A stretch of 64,000 nt of DNA from Sphingomonas sp. Leaf21 (GCF_916858675.1 NZ_CAKASM010000011.1:1-64000); one strand, 5' to 3'. Shown: positions 1-7,922, numbered from the stretch's first letter. Translations and numbers: made by a program. The notes: generated from the sequence alone by a model not told the origin.

Positions 1-1
1 G

Positions 2-58
2 ATGCTGTCGCCCGTCGAGTTCGAACGGCAGCAGGCTTTGATGGCTCAAGGCGTCTAG
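2..58 (+). CDS. IS3-family transposase, C-terminal tail only (partial)
   Basis: The first 19 codons of the window read MLSPVEFERQQALMAQGV followed by a TAG stop. The L-S-P-x-E-F-E motif is the usual carboxyl end of the OrfB DDE transposase of IS3-family insertion sequences. The catalytic domain lies to the left of the window, so intactness cannot be judged. The codon before ATG is cut by the window edge, and the ATG here is internal, not a start. Confidence 0.6.
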   Translation: MLSPVEFERQQALMAQGV

Positions 59-59
59 A

Positions 60-76
60 AAACTAGGGGCTACTCA
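60..76 (+). mobile_element. probable right terminal inverted repeat of the IS element
   Basis: Directly after the transposase stop the sequence reads AAACTAGGGGCTACTCA. Its reverse complement begins with TGA and ends in a CCCCTAGTTT block, which is how many IS3-group ends look (TG...CA termini close to the transposase stop). The left end is outside the window, so the pairing and the 3-4 bp target duplication cannot be tested here. Confidence 0.4.
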
Positions 77-110
77 GATACCTTGAATTCCTATAGCGCT
101 GGCCTTTTAC

Positions 111-440
111 ATGCACACGAATTTTCTTCGGTCGGGTGGGGAATGGTTCGTTCCGCACGAAACGACGATTATTCTGCCTAACGGCAGCGAACTCCGGGTT
201 GAAGGAATACCTTATGAAGGATGGGGAACTGACCCCGGTATGTACGGCTACTTCGCAAACCCCGATGCACCCGACCTATTTTCAGCTTCAAATTATACGG
301 AATGGGCTATTGGCCCTCTAATGGCGTTCTTTCCCGAAGCGCAATCCGCCAACTCGGACATATATCAGGCTCAGCGTTGGAACAGTAAAAGTCCCGGCCA
401 TCCGGATCATAATCGACGTGACTGCCGGAAGTTGTCATAA
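111..440 (+). CDS. hypothetical protein, 109 aa, weak
   Basis: An open frame of 109 codons begins 35 bp beyond the proposed IS end. I recognise no family. The N-terminal part is rich in Gly, Trp and Pro (around residues 30-50); no signal peptide or membrane segment is visible. No Shine-Dalgarno precedes the ATG, and the last 45 codons overlap an opposite-strand ORF (307-510) that has a better ribosome-binding site. It may be a gene cut at its 5' end by the IS insertion, or not a gene. GC is lower than in the core genes to the right, consistent with acquired DNA. Confidence 0.25.
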   Translation: MHTNFLRSGGEWFVPHETTIILPNGSELRVEGIPYEGWGTDPGMYGYFANPDAPDLFSASNYTEWAIGPLMAFFPEAQSANSDIYQAQRWNSKSPGHPDHNRRDCRKLS

Positions 441-510
441 TGGTTGCAAAGCCGCAGTGGCTGCAATGAACCCCGAAGGTTCTGATTTCGATACGCCGGT
501 TACCTGCCAT
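307..510 (-). CDS. small putative zinc-ribbon protein, 67 aa
   Basis: The minus-strand frame encodes a 67-residue protein with four cysteines in a ribbon-like layout: C-S-H-C-G near residues 15-19, then a cysteine near 43 (FYCSN) and another near 51 (PDICP). That spacing suggests one metal site, but the family is unknown. The start at 510 is chosen because AGGGG lies seven bases upstream of the ATG; an in-frame start at 534 has no such site. It overlaps the plus-strand ORF 111-440; of the two this one is better supported. Confidence 0.35.
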   Translation of the reverse strand: MAGNRRIEIRTFGVHCSHCGFATIMTTSGSHVDYDPDGRDFYCSNAEPDICPSWRIALRERTPLEGQ

Positions 511-610
511 GCTCACGCCCCTAGCGCAGGGCAAAGCGTCTCGCCAAGCTTGAATTAGCCCCCCCTCCCCGCGCCATGGTGCTGTAATTTCAAAGTTTGC
601 GATGCGTTAT

Positions 611-1414
611 CTACATTGCCGTGTGGGTCAAAAGGCCCGCTATGGCCGGATGCGCATGACCAACAGCCTGTAATGCGCCATATCCCCGCAACAGCCAGTC
701 GCCTGCCTCTGAAACGTCTTTAGCGAACTTAACACGCTCAAAAACATTCCGAAGAAAATCACCGGTGCGTTTTACAATTGCCTCGTACGGTGGCGATTGA
801 TTCGCCTCTGGCATTCCACGCTCTAATGCCATGTAAGCGGTAATGACTGCTTTCAAAGACTCAAAAGAATCAGGCCATCCAAAGCTACCAACTCGCTCAA
901 TTCGAAATAGGAAACCTTCAAGTCCCTCGATGAGCGCGGCTCTTATAAAATCTCTGTCCACTATTTCGTGATCCCGCAACCACGATATTAGCGCCCTTAC
1001 GTCGTCAGATATGATTTCTATTTCTTCATCATCGGGTATTTCGTAACCATAATTAATTCTGACGTAGCCGCTAGTCATTCTTATTGGTGTAAGGTTCGCA
1101 TTAGCAAGATAGTTCTGGATCGAATGGTTCCACGTATTGCTAAGTCCATTTATAACAAACGCCTGCCTCACCCCCTCAAGGCAAGAATAAGCTGTGTCCT
1201 TGATATCTTCATCCAAATCAGTTTCGGCTATCATCAACTTCAACGCTTCTATTCTCTGATGAATCGACGCAAGGATGAGCATGAAGTCGGTCGACCAAGC
1301 GTTGACGCTAAACATGGCCGCTAAAGCTTCCGCGCCGGGACGATCCGCGTACTTCAGTCGCAGACGGAGACACAGGTCGGTGAAATCCCTCGCAGGGTCA
1401 GATTTTGTCGACAT
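611..1414 (-). CDS. hypothetical protein, 267 aa
   Basis: A 267-codon minus-strand frame with clearly lower GC than the core genes and more AT-ending codons, which suggests horizontal acquisition. The protein looks soluble and largely helical, with acidic stretches (PDDEEIEI near residues 128-135). It has no signal peptide, membrane segment or motif I recognise. It lies inside the accessory strip between the IS remnant and tRNA-Arg, transcribed away from the tRNA. Start chosen at the most upstream ATG; the Shine-Dalgarno is weak. Confidence 0.6.
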   Translation of the reverse strand: MSTKSDPARDFTDLCLRLRLKYADRPGAEALAAMFSVNAWSTDFMLILASIHQRIEALKLMIAETDLDEDIKDTAYSCLEGVRQAFVINGLSNTWNHSIQNYLANANLTPIRMTSGYVRINYGYEIPDDEEIEIISDDVRALISWLRDHEIVDRDFIRAALIEGLEGFLFRIERVGSFGWPDSFESLKAVITAYMALERGMPEANQSPPYEAIVKRTGDFLRNVFERVKFAKDVSEAGDWLLRGYGALQAVGHAHPAIAGLLTHTAM

Positions 1415-1514
1415 GCTTCACCATACCAGAGACCCTTCCTTCGAAAAGGGTCAATGTTGGAGTGCTAAGTCTCACCGGGGCATTTGGTGCGGTGGCTGCC
1501 TGATACCATGAAGG

Positions 1515-1591
1515 TGGTGCACCCGGCAGGATTCGAACCTGCGACCTACGGCTTCGGAAGCCGCCACTCTATCCAGCTGAGCTACGGATGC
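1515..1591 (-). tRNA. tRNA-Arg (anticodon CCG)
   Basis: On the minus strand a complete 77-nt cloverleaf can be folded: acceptor GCATCCG pairing with CGGGTGC through one wobble, a D arm with GCTCAGCTGGATAGAG, anticodon stem GCGGC/GCCGT around loop TTCCGAA (anticodon CCG, reading CGG), a T arm with GGTTCGAATCC, and an encoded CCA. It sits in the accessory segment 700 bp from a broken tRNA-Arg(CCG) and may have replaced that copy. Confidence 0.95.
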
Positions 1592-1600
1592 GTGCGGGTC

Positions 1601-1629
1601 GCTTAGCGTGGCTTAGCTCACCACGTCAA
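1601..1629 (-). promoter_or_regulatory. probable promoter of tRNA-Arg
   Basis: On the minus strand TTGACG (1629-1624) is followed after 17 bp by CTAAGC (1606-1601). Transcription would begin a few bases before the mature tRNA 5' end at 1591. The -35 matches consensus well; the -10 is relaxed. Confidence 0.4.
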
Positions 1630-1753
1630 CGGGCAAACGAACGGAAGAGCCTACTGTTTAGAAAAATGCAGCGTCCTTAGCGAACGGATACCAACCGCCC
1701 GAAGAGCAAATGCGCCCCCTACCTCCCCGTCGCAGCGGGCAGCAGGATTGGGT

Positions 1754-1781
1754 TTGAACGTTTGATCGGGAGGCATATAAT
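1754..1781 (+). promoter_or_regulatory. sigma70-type promoter of the 88-aa gene
   Basis: TTGAAC (1754-1759), a 16-bp spacer and a perfect TATAAT (1776-1781). The ATG of the downstream gene begins only 6 bp after the -10 box, so the predicted transcription start falls on or next to the start codon and the mRNA would be leaderless. An AT-type consensus box this strong is unusual for a GC-rich alphaproteobacterium and fits foreign DNA. Confidence 0.5.
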
Positions 1782-1787
1782 CAGGAC

Positions 1788-2054
1788 ATGGCTGTATCCA
1801 ACCAATTACACAAAGCCTTGGCAAGCGACGACCCCGCCGAACGACGCGACGGATTATTGCAACTCGCGCTGCTCTTGGGGGACCGAATAGAGCTATTAGA
1901 TGGATTACGCCGTCAAGCAGAGCTCGCAGTGCAACAGATTGACCGCAACGAAGGCCACAAACCGGCCGACGGCCGTAAAGTACTCAAATCACGTCATCTA
2001 AAATCGACACAATCGACAGTGGAAAGCATCGAAGCGCTGATAGCAAGCACTTAA
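1788..2054 (+). CDS. hypothetical protein, 88 aa, probably leaderless mRNA
   Basis: An 88-codon frame beginning at the ATG just downstream of a consensus promoter. The product is hydrophilic and probably all-helical, with Arg/Leu-rich heptad-like spacing in residues 10-45 and a basic stretch (RKVLKSRHLKS) near 63-73 that could contact nucleic acid; this is inference only. I do not recognise the family. It lies between the intact and the broken tRNA-Arg genes, in the acquired strip, and has no visible partner gene. The small protein could be a cargo or regulatory gene of the element. Confidence 0.5.
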   Translation: MAVSNQLHKALASDDPAERRDGLLQLALLLGDRIELLDGLRRQAELAVQQIDRNEGHKPADGRKVLKSRHLKSTQSTVESIEALIAST

Positions 2055-2101
2055 GGCCAGTGAGCGTGCACTATCAAGGCATTTCAGCCAGACGCTGCTG
2101 A

Positions 2102-2197
2102 GTTTAACTAACACCATATGTTAAACGAAAGTAACCTGATTTTCGCCGAAAAATGCTAGCCATTTGCTAGCCAGAATTCTCAATTAAATTTGAGAAT
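2102..2197. repeat. AT-rich cluster of direct and inverted repeats, attachment-site-like
   Basis: GTTTAAC (2102-2108) faces GTTAAAC (2120-2126); TGCTAGCCA occurs twice with 11-bp period (2154-2162 and 2165-2173); ATTCTCAA (2176-2183) faces TTGAGAAT (2190-2197) across 6 bp. This density of short paired sites in AT-rich DNA 60 bp from a truncated tRNA resembles the arm-site region of a tyrosine-recombinase attachment site. No integrase gene is in the window. Confidence 0.4.
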
Positions 2198-2258
2198 CTC
2201 CCCGTAATCAACTAAGATTATTGAGAAATATTCAGCGAATTTTTCAAGGATTCCCGCT

Positions 2259-2297
<39 letters not shown>

Positions 2298-2342
2298 GTG
2301 GGCTGGCCGACTAGCATCGTGCGCAACCCCGCGCCAGCCTTT

Positions 2343-3014
2343 TTATGACGGGGTCGCCGCTTTTGCGGCTTTGGCGACAGGCGCTGGCGTCTTGGGGCGA
2401 TAGGTGCACAGGTCGGCGACCGGACAGCGCCAGCATTCGGGACGGCGCGCCTTGCAGATATAGCGGCCGTGCAGGATCAGCCAGTGATGCGCGTGTACCC
2501 GGAACGGCGCGGGCGTCGCCTTGTCCAGCTTCCGTTCGACCGCCAGTGGCGTCTTGCCCTTGGCCAGGCCGGTGCGGTTGCAGACGCGGAAGATATGCGT
2601 GTCGACCGCGAAGGTCTCGTGACCGAAGGCGACGTTGAGCACGACATTGGCGGTCTTGCGCCCCACGCCGGGCAACCGCTCCAAATCGGCGCGCTCCTCG
2701 GGAACCTGACCGCCATATTCGTCGACAAGCATCCGGGACAGCGCGATGACGTTCTTGGCCTTGGTGTTGAACAGCCCGATCGTCCTGATGTGCTGCTTCA
2801 GCCCATCTTCGCCCAGTTCCAGCATCTTCTCGGGCGTGTCGACCTCGGCGAACAACGCGCGCGTCGCCTTGTTGACGCCAGTGTCGGTCGCCTGCGCCGA
2901 CAGCGCGACCGCGACGACCAGCGTATAGGGATTGCGGAATTCGAGCTCGGTTTCCGGATGCGGGTTCGCCTCCGCCAGCCGGTGATAGAATTCGACGATA
3001 TCGGCCTTCTTCAC
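2343..3014 (-). CDS. nth: endonuclease III
   Basis: Bifunctional DNA N-glycosylase and AP lyase of base excision repair, removing oxidised pyrimidines. The 223-residue protein carries the helix-hairpin-helix LPGVGRKTANVV with the catalytic lysine at residue 120, the catalytic aspartate in VDTH at 138, and the iron-sulfur loop cysteines 187, 194, 197 and 203 (C-x6-C-x2-C-x5-C). The last 20 residues are a low-complexity Ala/Pro/Lys tail beyond the normal family end. It lies 12 bp downstream of dapB on the same strand, so the two are probably cotranscribed. The broken tRNA-Arg lies just past its stop. Confidence 0.97.
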   Translation of the reverse strand: MKKADIVEFYHRLAEANPHPETELEFRNPYTLVVAVALSAQATDTGVNKATRALFAEVDTPEKMLELGEDGLKQHIRTIGLFNTKAKNVIALSRMLVDEYGGQVPEERADLERLPGVGRKTANVVLNVAFGHETFAVDTHIFRVCNRTGLAKGKTPLAVERKLDKATPAPFRVHAHHWLILHGRYICKARRPECWRCPVADLCTYRPKTPAPVAKAAKAATPS

Positions 3015-3026
3015 GACGCCGCGTTC

Positions 3027-3755
3027 CTACAGGCCCAGCACGTCGCCCATGCGATAGCGACCCGGCCCCTGCCCCGCCAGCCACAGCGCCGCGCGCACCG
3101 CCCCACGCGCGAAGATGGTGCGATCCTGCGCGAAATGACCGAGTGTCACGCGTTCGCCCTCGCCCGCGAAGATCACCTCGTGATCGCCGATCACCGAGCC
3201 GCCCCGCAACGCCGCCAGTCCGATCGTCCCCTCGGTCCGCGCGCCCACCAGTCCGGCGCGGCCGTCCACGCGCAGCTCCGACAGAGGATGCCCGCGCCCC
3301 GCCGCCGCCGCTTCGCCCAGCAGCAGCGCGGTGCCCGACGGCGCGTCGACCTTGTGCCGGTGGTGCATCTCGGTGATCTCGATATCCCAGTCGCTGCCCA
3401 GCCGCGCCGCCGCCTCGCGCACCAGATTGGCGAGCAGCGTGATGCCGAGCGAGGTATTGCCGGTCTGCAGCACCGCGATATCAGCCGCCGCCGCGTCGAT
3501 CGCGGCATGTTGCGCGGGCGACAGGCCGGTGGTGCCGATCACGATCGGCGTGCCCGCACCGCGTGCCGCCGCGAGATGCGCATCGAGCGCGCCCGCGATC
3601 GAGAAGTCGACCAGCACGTCCGCCCGTCCCGCGAGGATCGCCGGATCGTCGTGCGAGTCGCACCCACCGGCCAGCGTCGCACCCTCTCCCTCGATCAGTT
3701 CCGCGATCACGCGGCCCATCCGTCCGGCGCTGCCATAGATGCCGATGGCGGTCAT
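3027..3755 (-). CDS. dapB: 4-hydroxy-tetrahydrodipicolinate reductase
   Basis: NAD(P)H-dependent reduction in the lysine/diaminopimelate pathway, cytoplasmic. At 242 aa it is short for the family, as in other alphaproteobacteria. The N-terminal dinucleotide motif GSAGRMG is at residues 8-14, GTTG at 74-77, and the catalytic signature HHRHKVDAPSGTA at 131-143 supplies the substrate-binding His and Lys. The frame is open further upstream to 3851, but the start at 3755 (MTAIGIYGSAG) puts the Rossmann strand at the N terminus as in homologues. It is followed after 12 bp by nth. Confidence 0.96.
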   Translation of the reverse strand: MTAIGIYGSAGRMGRVIAELIEGEGATLAGGCDSHDDPAILAGRADVLVDFSIAGALDAHLAAARGAGTPIVIGTTGLSPAQHAAIDAAAADIAVLQTGNTSLGITLLANLVREAAARLGSDWDIEITEMHHRHKVDAPSGTALLLGEAAAAGRGHPLSELRVDGRAGLVGARTEGTIGLAALRGGSVIGDHEVIFAGEGERVTLGHFAQDRTIFARGAVRAALWLAGQGPGRYRMGDVLGL

Positions 3756-3847
3756 GCGGAGGCTCCGATGGCGAGGGGAGAGGCGGTCGTCATGCGGCAT
3801 TCCTTGGCACAAGCATGTTCCGGTGGAAACCGGTCGTTGGCGTCGGG

Positions 3848-4255
3848 TCAACGATCGGTGACGCGTTCCGGGTCATCGCTCCGCCGTTCGCCGATGTCGA
3901 TGCGATTGCCGTCGGGATCGGCCAGGACGAAGGCGCGCTGGCCATAATCCTTGTCCGCCAGGCGCTTGACGATCCGAACCCCGTTCGCCTCGCAATGCGC
4001 GTGGAGCATCGTCACGTCGCTGACGAACAGATGCATGACGTTGACGGTGGAGGGATTGTGATCGGGCATGCGGCTGACATGGATTTCCGCGCCGTCGCGC
4101 TTGAGGACGAGGAATCCGACCGGGTCGCCATTCTCGAACACGCAGCGAAAGCCGAGGACGCGGGTGTAGAAATCGCGGGCGACCGCGATATCCCTGACCG
4201 CGATCCCCGGTGCGGCGCGTCCAAAGCGGATCGCGGACAAGGGCGGGTTCGGCAT
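3848..4255 (-). CDS. VOC (glyoxalase/bleomycin-resistance fold) family protein
   Basis: A 135-aa single-domain vicinal-oxygen-chelate protein. Residues 15-40 (GIAVRDIAVARDFYTRVLGF) are the classic first beta-alpha-beta unit, and residues 108-122 (AFVLADPDGNRIDIGE) hold the C-terminal metal-binding glutamate strand. Substrate cannot be told from sequence; relatives include glyoxalases, dioxygenases and antibiotic-binding proteins. AGGAC about nine bases upstream supports the start at 4255. It is transcribed away from the sirtuin gene, with 156 bp between their starts. Confidence 0.85.
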   Translation of the reverse strand: MPNPPLSAIRFGRAAPGIAVRDIAVARDFYTRVLGFRCVFENGDPVGFLVLKRDGAEIHVSRMPDHNPSTVNVMHLFVSDVTMLHAHCEANGVRIVKRLADKDYGQRAFVLADPDGNRIDIGERRSDDPERVTDR

Positions 4256-4411
4256 GATTGGGTCCTGTCGGGCAGAGGCGGCGGTGCGCGTACCGGGAGC
4301 GGAGCGGTGTCCTGCCACGATGCTGCGCAGTCGGGCGTTCGGAGTCAACCGTCGGAGCCGCATCCGCCTTTGTCCGGCGGCATGGTTGCCGGGCTCGCCT
4401 CGGTCCTCCAC

Positions 4412-5113
4412 ATGACGGTCATGCGCAATATCGTCATCCTCACCGGAGCGGGTATCTCGGCCGAGTCCGGCATCGCCACGTTTCGCGGCCCCGGCGGCCT
4501 GTGGGAAGGGCACCGGGTCGAGGATGTCTGCACGCCGGAGGCGCTGGCGGCCGATCCGGTGCTGGTGCATCGCTTCTACGACCTGCGCCGCGCGGCGCTG
4601 CGCGACGTCCGGCCGAACCCCGCGCATGAGGCGCTGGCGCGGCTGGACCGGGAATGGTCCGGCGCGTTGCTGATCGTCACGCAGAATGTCGACGACCTCC
4701 ACGAGCGGGCGGGCGCACGGCGTCTGCTGCACATGCATGGCGCGCTGAACCAGGCCCTGTGCGCGGCGTGCGCGGCGCGGTTCGACTGGACGGCGGACCT
4801 GCCGCCGGGAACGCCATGCCCCACCTGTCACGCGCCCGCATTGCGGCCCGATATCGTGTTCTTCGGAGAGATTTCGTATGGGATGGACCGGATCGAGGCG
4901 GCGCTGGCCGAGGCCGATCTGTTCGTGTCGATCGGCACCTCGGGCGCGGTCTATCCGGCGGCGGGGTTCGTGCGGATGGCACAGGCCTGCGGCGCCGCCA
5001 CGCTGGAGCTGAACCTCGACCGGTCGGAGGGCAGCGGATGGTTCGATGAAAGTCGGCTCGGACCGGCCGGGCAACTGGTGCCGGCATGGGTGGAGCAGAT
5101 GCTCAGCGCGTGA
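4412..5113 (+). CDS. cobB: NAD-dependent protein deacylase, sirtuin class III
   Basis: Removes acyl groups from lysines using NAD, giving nicotinamide and O-acyl-ADP-ribose. The 233-aa protein has GAGISAESGI at 12-21, TQNVDDLHERAG at 90-101, catalytic His109 (HMHG), and a zinc ribbon of Cys117, 120, 136 and 139. Tyr56 and Arg59 (FYDLRR) match the pair that binds negatively charged acyl groups in Sirt5-like enzymes, so desuccinylase or demalonylase activity is expected as well as deacetylation. The start could also be the ATG at 4421. It converges on and overlaps the next gene by 11 bp. Confidence 0.92.
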   Translation: MTVMRNIVILTGAGISAESGIATFRGPGGLWEGHRVEDVCTPEALAADPVLVHRFYDLRRAALRDVRPNPAHEALARLDREWSGALLIVTQNVDDLHERAGARRLLHMHGALNQALCAACAARFDWTADLPPGTPCPTCHAPALRPDIVFFGEISYGMDRIEAALAEADLFVSIGTSGAVYPAAGFVRMAQACGAATLELNLDRSEGSGWFDESRLGPAGQLVPAWVEQMLSA

Positions 5114-5912
5114 GCGGCACGATCACCTCGCGGGCGCGGGGACCAAGCCGCTCGACCGCCGGGCCCTGTAGCCCCCGCGCCGTCACCAGAACGCCGAAGG
5201 CGCGCGGATCGGGCTTGTTGAACAAGAGCGGCTGGCCCAGCGCGTCGGCGACCCCCGCCCCCGCCTCGGACGCGATCAGCGCGGCGGCGGCGATATCCCA
5301 TTCATTGCCCCAACGCAGCGTCGCCACCAGATCGGCCTCGTCGGCGGCGACCATCGCGATGCGCAGCGCGATCGAATTGGGCTTGAACACCGCGACCAGA
5401 TCGCGGTCGGTCTTGGGCAGCGCATCGACCGGCACGCGCGCGCCGGGCATCTGGCGGCAATAGCCAGCACTCAGCGTCCGCCCGTTGCGCGTCGCCCCCG
5501 CGCCCGCCTGCGCCAGCCACAATTCGCCGCGCGCCGGGGCGGCGAGGACGCCGATCACCGGCCGCCCGTCCTCGATCAGCGCGACCGAGACCGCCCAGCC
5601 CTCGCGCCCGCGAATATAGTCGCGCGTGCCGTCGATCGGGTCGACCACCCAGACCCGGCGCGCAGCCAGCCGGTCGGGTTTGTCGGCGGTTTCCTCGGAC
5701 AGCCAGCCCGCTTCGGGGACCAGCGCGCTCAGACGGGCATGAAGCATCCGGTCGACGTCCAGGTCGACCTCGCACACCGGGCTGCCCGGCGTCTTTTCCC
5801 ATTGGCGGAAATCGGTGCGCCAACGGGCGAGTGCCATCGCCGCGGCCTCTCGCGCCGCCGCCACCACGGCCGGGATCAGGTCCGGCGTCGCGATCGGATC
5901 AGCCGCCGGCAA
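5103..5912 (-). CDS. inositol-monophosphatase/CysQ-family phosphatase
   Basis: A magnesium-dependent phosphomonoesterase of the FIG superfamily, 269 aa. The metal ligands are seen in WLSEET (70-75) and WVVDPIDGTRDYI (88-100), and the C-terminal NEWDIAAAALI motif near residue 207 completes the site. The length and the DPIDGT-D-Y version favour a 3'(2'),5'-bisphosphate nucleotidase (CysQ) role in recycling PAP, but myo-inositol or histidinol phosphate cannot be excluded. It overlaps the end of pmbA by 14 bp and is likely translated from the same mRNA. Confidence 0.88.
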   Translation of the reverse strand: MPAADPIATPDLIPAVVAAAREAAAMALARWRTDFRQWEKTPGSPVCEVDLDVDRMLHARLSALVPEAGWLSEETADKPDRLAARRVWVVDPIDGTRDYIRGREGWAVSVALIEDGRPVIGVLAAPARGELWLAQAGAGATRNGRTLSAGYCRQMPGARVPVDALPKTDRDLVAVFKPNSIALRIAMVAADEADLVATLRWGNEWDIAAAALIASEAGAGVADALGQPLLFNKPDPRAFGVLVTARGLQGPAVERLGPRAREVIVPLTR

Positions 5913-7245
5913 CCGTCATCCCATCGATGCGCAGCGTCGGCACGTTCACCCCGTAGCGGAATTCCAGATCGTTGGCGGGAGTCATGGCGCGGAACATGTC
6001 CTTCAGGTTGCCCGCCACGGTGAACTCCGCAACCGGTTCGGCGATCCGTCCGTCGACAATCCGATAGCCCGCCGCGCCACGGCTATAATCGCCGGTGACC
6101 GGGTTCACCCCGCTGCCGATCAGCTCGGTGACGTAGACGCCGTCGGCGATCTCGCCGATCAGCGTGTCGACGGGCACGCGCCCCGCCGCCATGAACAGGT
6201 TGCTGGTCGACACACCCGGTGCCCCCGCCGTACCCCGCGCGGCATGGCCGGTGGGCTCCAGCCCCAATTGCCGCGCGGACGCAGAATCGAGCAGCCAGGT
6301 TTCCAGCACCCCGTCCTCGACGATCGCGACCGGCGACACCGCCAGCCCCTCTCCGTCGAACGGGCGCGAGCGGAGGCCGTGCGGGCGATGCGGGTCGTCC
6401 TCGATCCGGATCCCCTCCGCCATCACGCGCTCGCCCAGGCAGTCGAGCAGGAAGCTGGTCCTGCGGGTGATCGCGCTTCCCGCGATGGCGGAAACCAGAT
6501 GGCCGATCAGCGACGAGCCGACTCGCGGATCATAGACGACCGGCATCGCGCCGCTCGCCAGCTTGCCGGGGTTCAGCCGGGCGACGGTCCGCTCGCCCGC
6601 GCGCGTGCCGATCGCCTCGGGACTTTCGAGCAGACGGCGCAACCGGGCGCCATGATGCGCATAATCGCGCTGCATCCCCGCCCCCTCGCCAGCGACGACG
6701 CTGACCGACAGGCCATAGCCGGTCGCGGCATAGCCAGCGGCGAAGCCATGACTGGTCGCCAGCGCAGAGACGACGCGCGAGGCCGACGCGCCGCCGCCCT
6801 CCGAATTGGTGACGCCGGGAACCGCACGCGCGGCCTCCTCGGCTTCCCGCGCGGCGGCGCGCAACGCCTCGGGCGAGACCTCGCCGCCATCGTCCAGGTC
6901 GAGCATCGGCGGCGCACCGCGCAGCAGCCGCTCCTCGGGTGCCAGCCCCGCCCACCGATCCTCGGGCGCTTCGCGCGCCATCGCGACGGCACGCTCGACC
7001 GCGAGGGCCATTGCGTCGCCCGACAGGTCCGAGGTCGAGACGCTGGCCGAGCGCCGCCCGACGAACACGCGCAGGCCCAGCTCCTCGCTCTCCGAGCGCC
7101 CGACATCCTCCAGCGCACCCAACCGCACCGACACCTCCAGCGCGGCATCGGCGGCAAAGATCGCATCGGCGGCATCGGCGCCCGCCGCGCGGGCCCGGGC
7201 AACGATATCGGCGGCCCGGTCGCGGGCTTGTTCGGGGGTCAGCAT
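5899..7245 (-). CDS. pmbA: TldD/PmbA family metalloprotease subunit
   Basis: PmbA (TldE) forms a heterodimer with TldD and processes ribosomal peptides in enterobacteria; here the substrate is unknown and tldD is not in the window. The 448-aa length matches the E. coli protein. The family C-terminal block GVSTSNLFMAAG with GVYVTELIGSGVNPVTGDYSRG-type sequence is present. The start at 7245 (MLTPEQARD) is chosen over an open extension to 7359 because the extension is Arg/Pro/His-rich and unlike any homologue. The next gene downstream overlaps its stop. Confidence 0.92.
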   Translation of the reverse strand: MLTPEQARDRAADIVARARAAGADAADAIFAADAALEVSVRLGALEDVGRSESEELGLRVFVGRRSASVSTSDLSGDAMALAVERAVAMAREAPEDRWAGLAPEERLLRGAPPMLDLDDGGEVSPEALRAAAREAEEAARAVPGVTNSEGGGASASRVVSALATSHGFAAGYAATGYGLSVSVVAGEGAGMQRDYAHHGARLRRLLESPEAIGTRAGERTVARLNPGKLASGAMPVVYDPRVGSSLIGHLVSAIAGSAITRRTSFLLDCLGERVMAEGIRIEDDPHRPHGLRSRPFDGEGLAVSPVAIVEDGVLETWLLDSASARQLGLEPTGHAARGTAGAPGVSTSNLFMAAGRVPVDTLIGEIADGVYVTELIGSGVNPVTGDYSRGAAGYRIVDGRIAEPVAEFTVAGNLKDMFRAMTPANDLEFRYGVNVPTLRIDGMTVAGG

Positions 7246-7387
7246 GGGTACGGACTTAGGGGGGCGAGGGACGGGATGCCAGTGCTTGTGTTCGGTCAGT
7301 CCCGATAGGCGATGGCGGGGGACCGGGATATGGTGGCCAGCGACGATCCGGCGGATCAAGCGCGTTTGATGCCCAACGCCTTCCCAA

Positions 7388-7831
7388 TCAGAGCGGTTTC
7401 CAGAAGGGCAGCGGGGCGAGGTCTGGTTCGATCCAGCCCCGGCGAGCCGCCACGCTGAACAACACCTCGCGGCTCCAATATGTGAGAAGCCAGTCTGGAC
7501 GACCGTATCGTGACGCCATCAAAGCTGAATGCACGACATGAAGGGGTACGTCCTCGGGATAGCTGGCGAGATAGTCCGCTGCTCCACGCATCGATGCCAA
7601 GGTGATCGTGTGGTGATAGCCACCCGTGTCGGTGTTCGCGGTCTTGGTCGCCTCATTGTATCGGGAAATGAGCGTTCGTATTTCGTCCGCTTCGGTAAGT
7701 TCGCAGCGATGGCGGCAAAGCCAAAGTGCCGCAGCGAAGTGGCCTGCATGTGTCCACTCGCTCTTTGGCAGAGTGTGGTCGATCACACCCAATGCGACAC
7801 GTTCAATCGCGGCGTCATCAAAGATATGCAT
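7388..7831 (-). CDS. conserved hypothetical protein, 147 aa
   Basis: A 147-residue soluble protein with no named domain that I can assign. Conserved-looking features are SEWTHAGHFAAALWLC near residues 24-39 and GGYHHTITL near 70-78, which place several histidines where a metal or cofactor could bind. AAGGA about ten bases upstream supports the ATG at 7831 rather than the open extension to 7867. A rho-independent terminator (7866-7892) sits only 35 bp before the start on the same strand, an attenuator-like arrangement described separately. Confidence 0.65.
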   Translation of the reverse strand: MHIFDDAAIERVALGVIDHTLPKSEWTHAGHFAAALWLCRHRCELTEADEIRTLISRYNEATKTANTDTGGYHHTITLASMRGAADYLASYPEDVPLHVVHSALMASRYGRPDWLLTYWSREVLFSVAARRGWIEPDLAPLPFWKPL

Positions 7832-7865
7832 TGCCCTGTTGTCCTTAAAACTAGGCCCAACCGGC

Positions 7866-7892
7866 AAAAAAAACCCCGCCGATTGGGCGGGG
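7866..7892 (-). terminator. rho-independent terminator ahead of the 147-aa gene
   Basis: On the minus strand a 7-bp GC stem (7892-7886 with 7880-7874) with a 5-nt loop is followed by eight T residues. It ends a transcript coming from about 7.9-8.3 kb, where there is no long gene, and lies 35 bp upstream of the 7831 start codon. Confidence 0.75.
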
Positions 7893-7922
7893 CTGTCAGC
7901 ATCACGCTAAGGGATATGTTCT

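Noticed and set aside
2469..3947. 492-codon plus-strand ORF opposite nth and dapB
   Set aside because: It is the antisense of two certain genes, has Arg/His/Gln-rich composition typical of GC-rich shadow frames and no family motif.
4258..4629. 123-codon plus-strand ORF at the sirtuin 5' end
   Set aside because: Different frame from the sirtuin, Arg-rich, and overlaps the well-supported gene.
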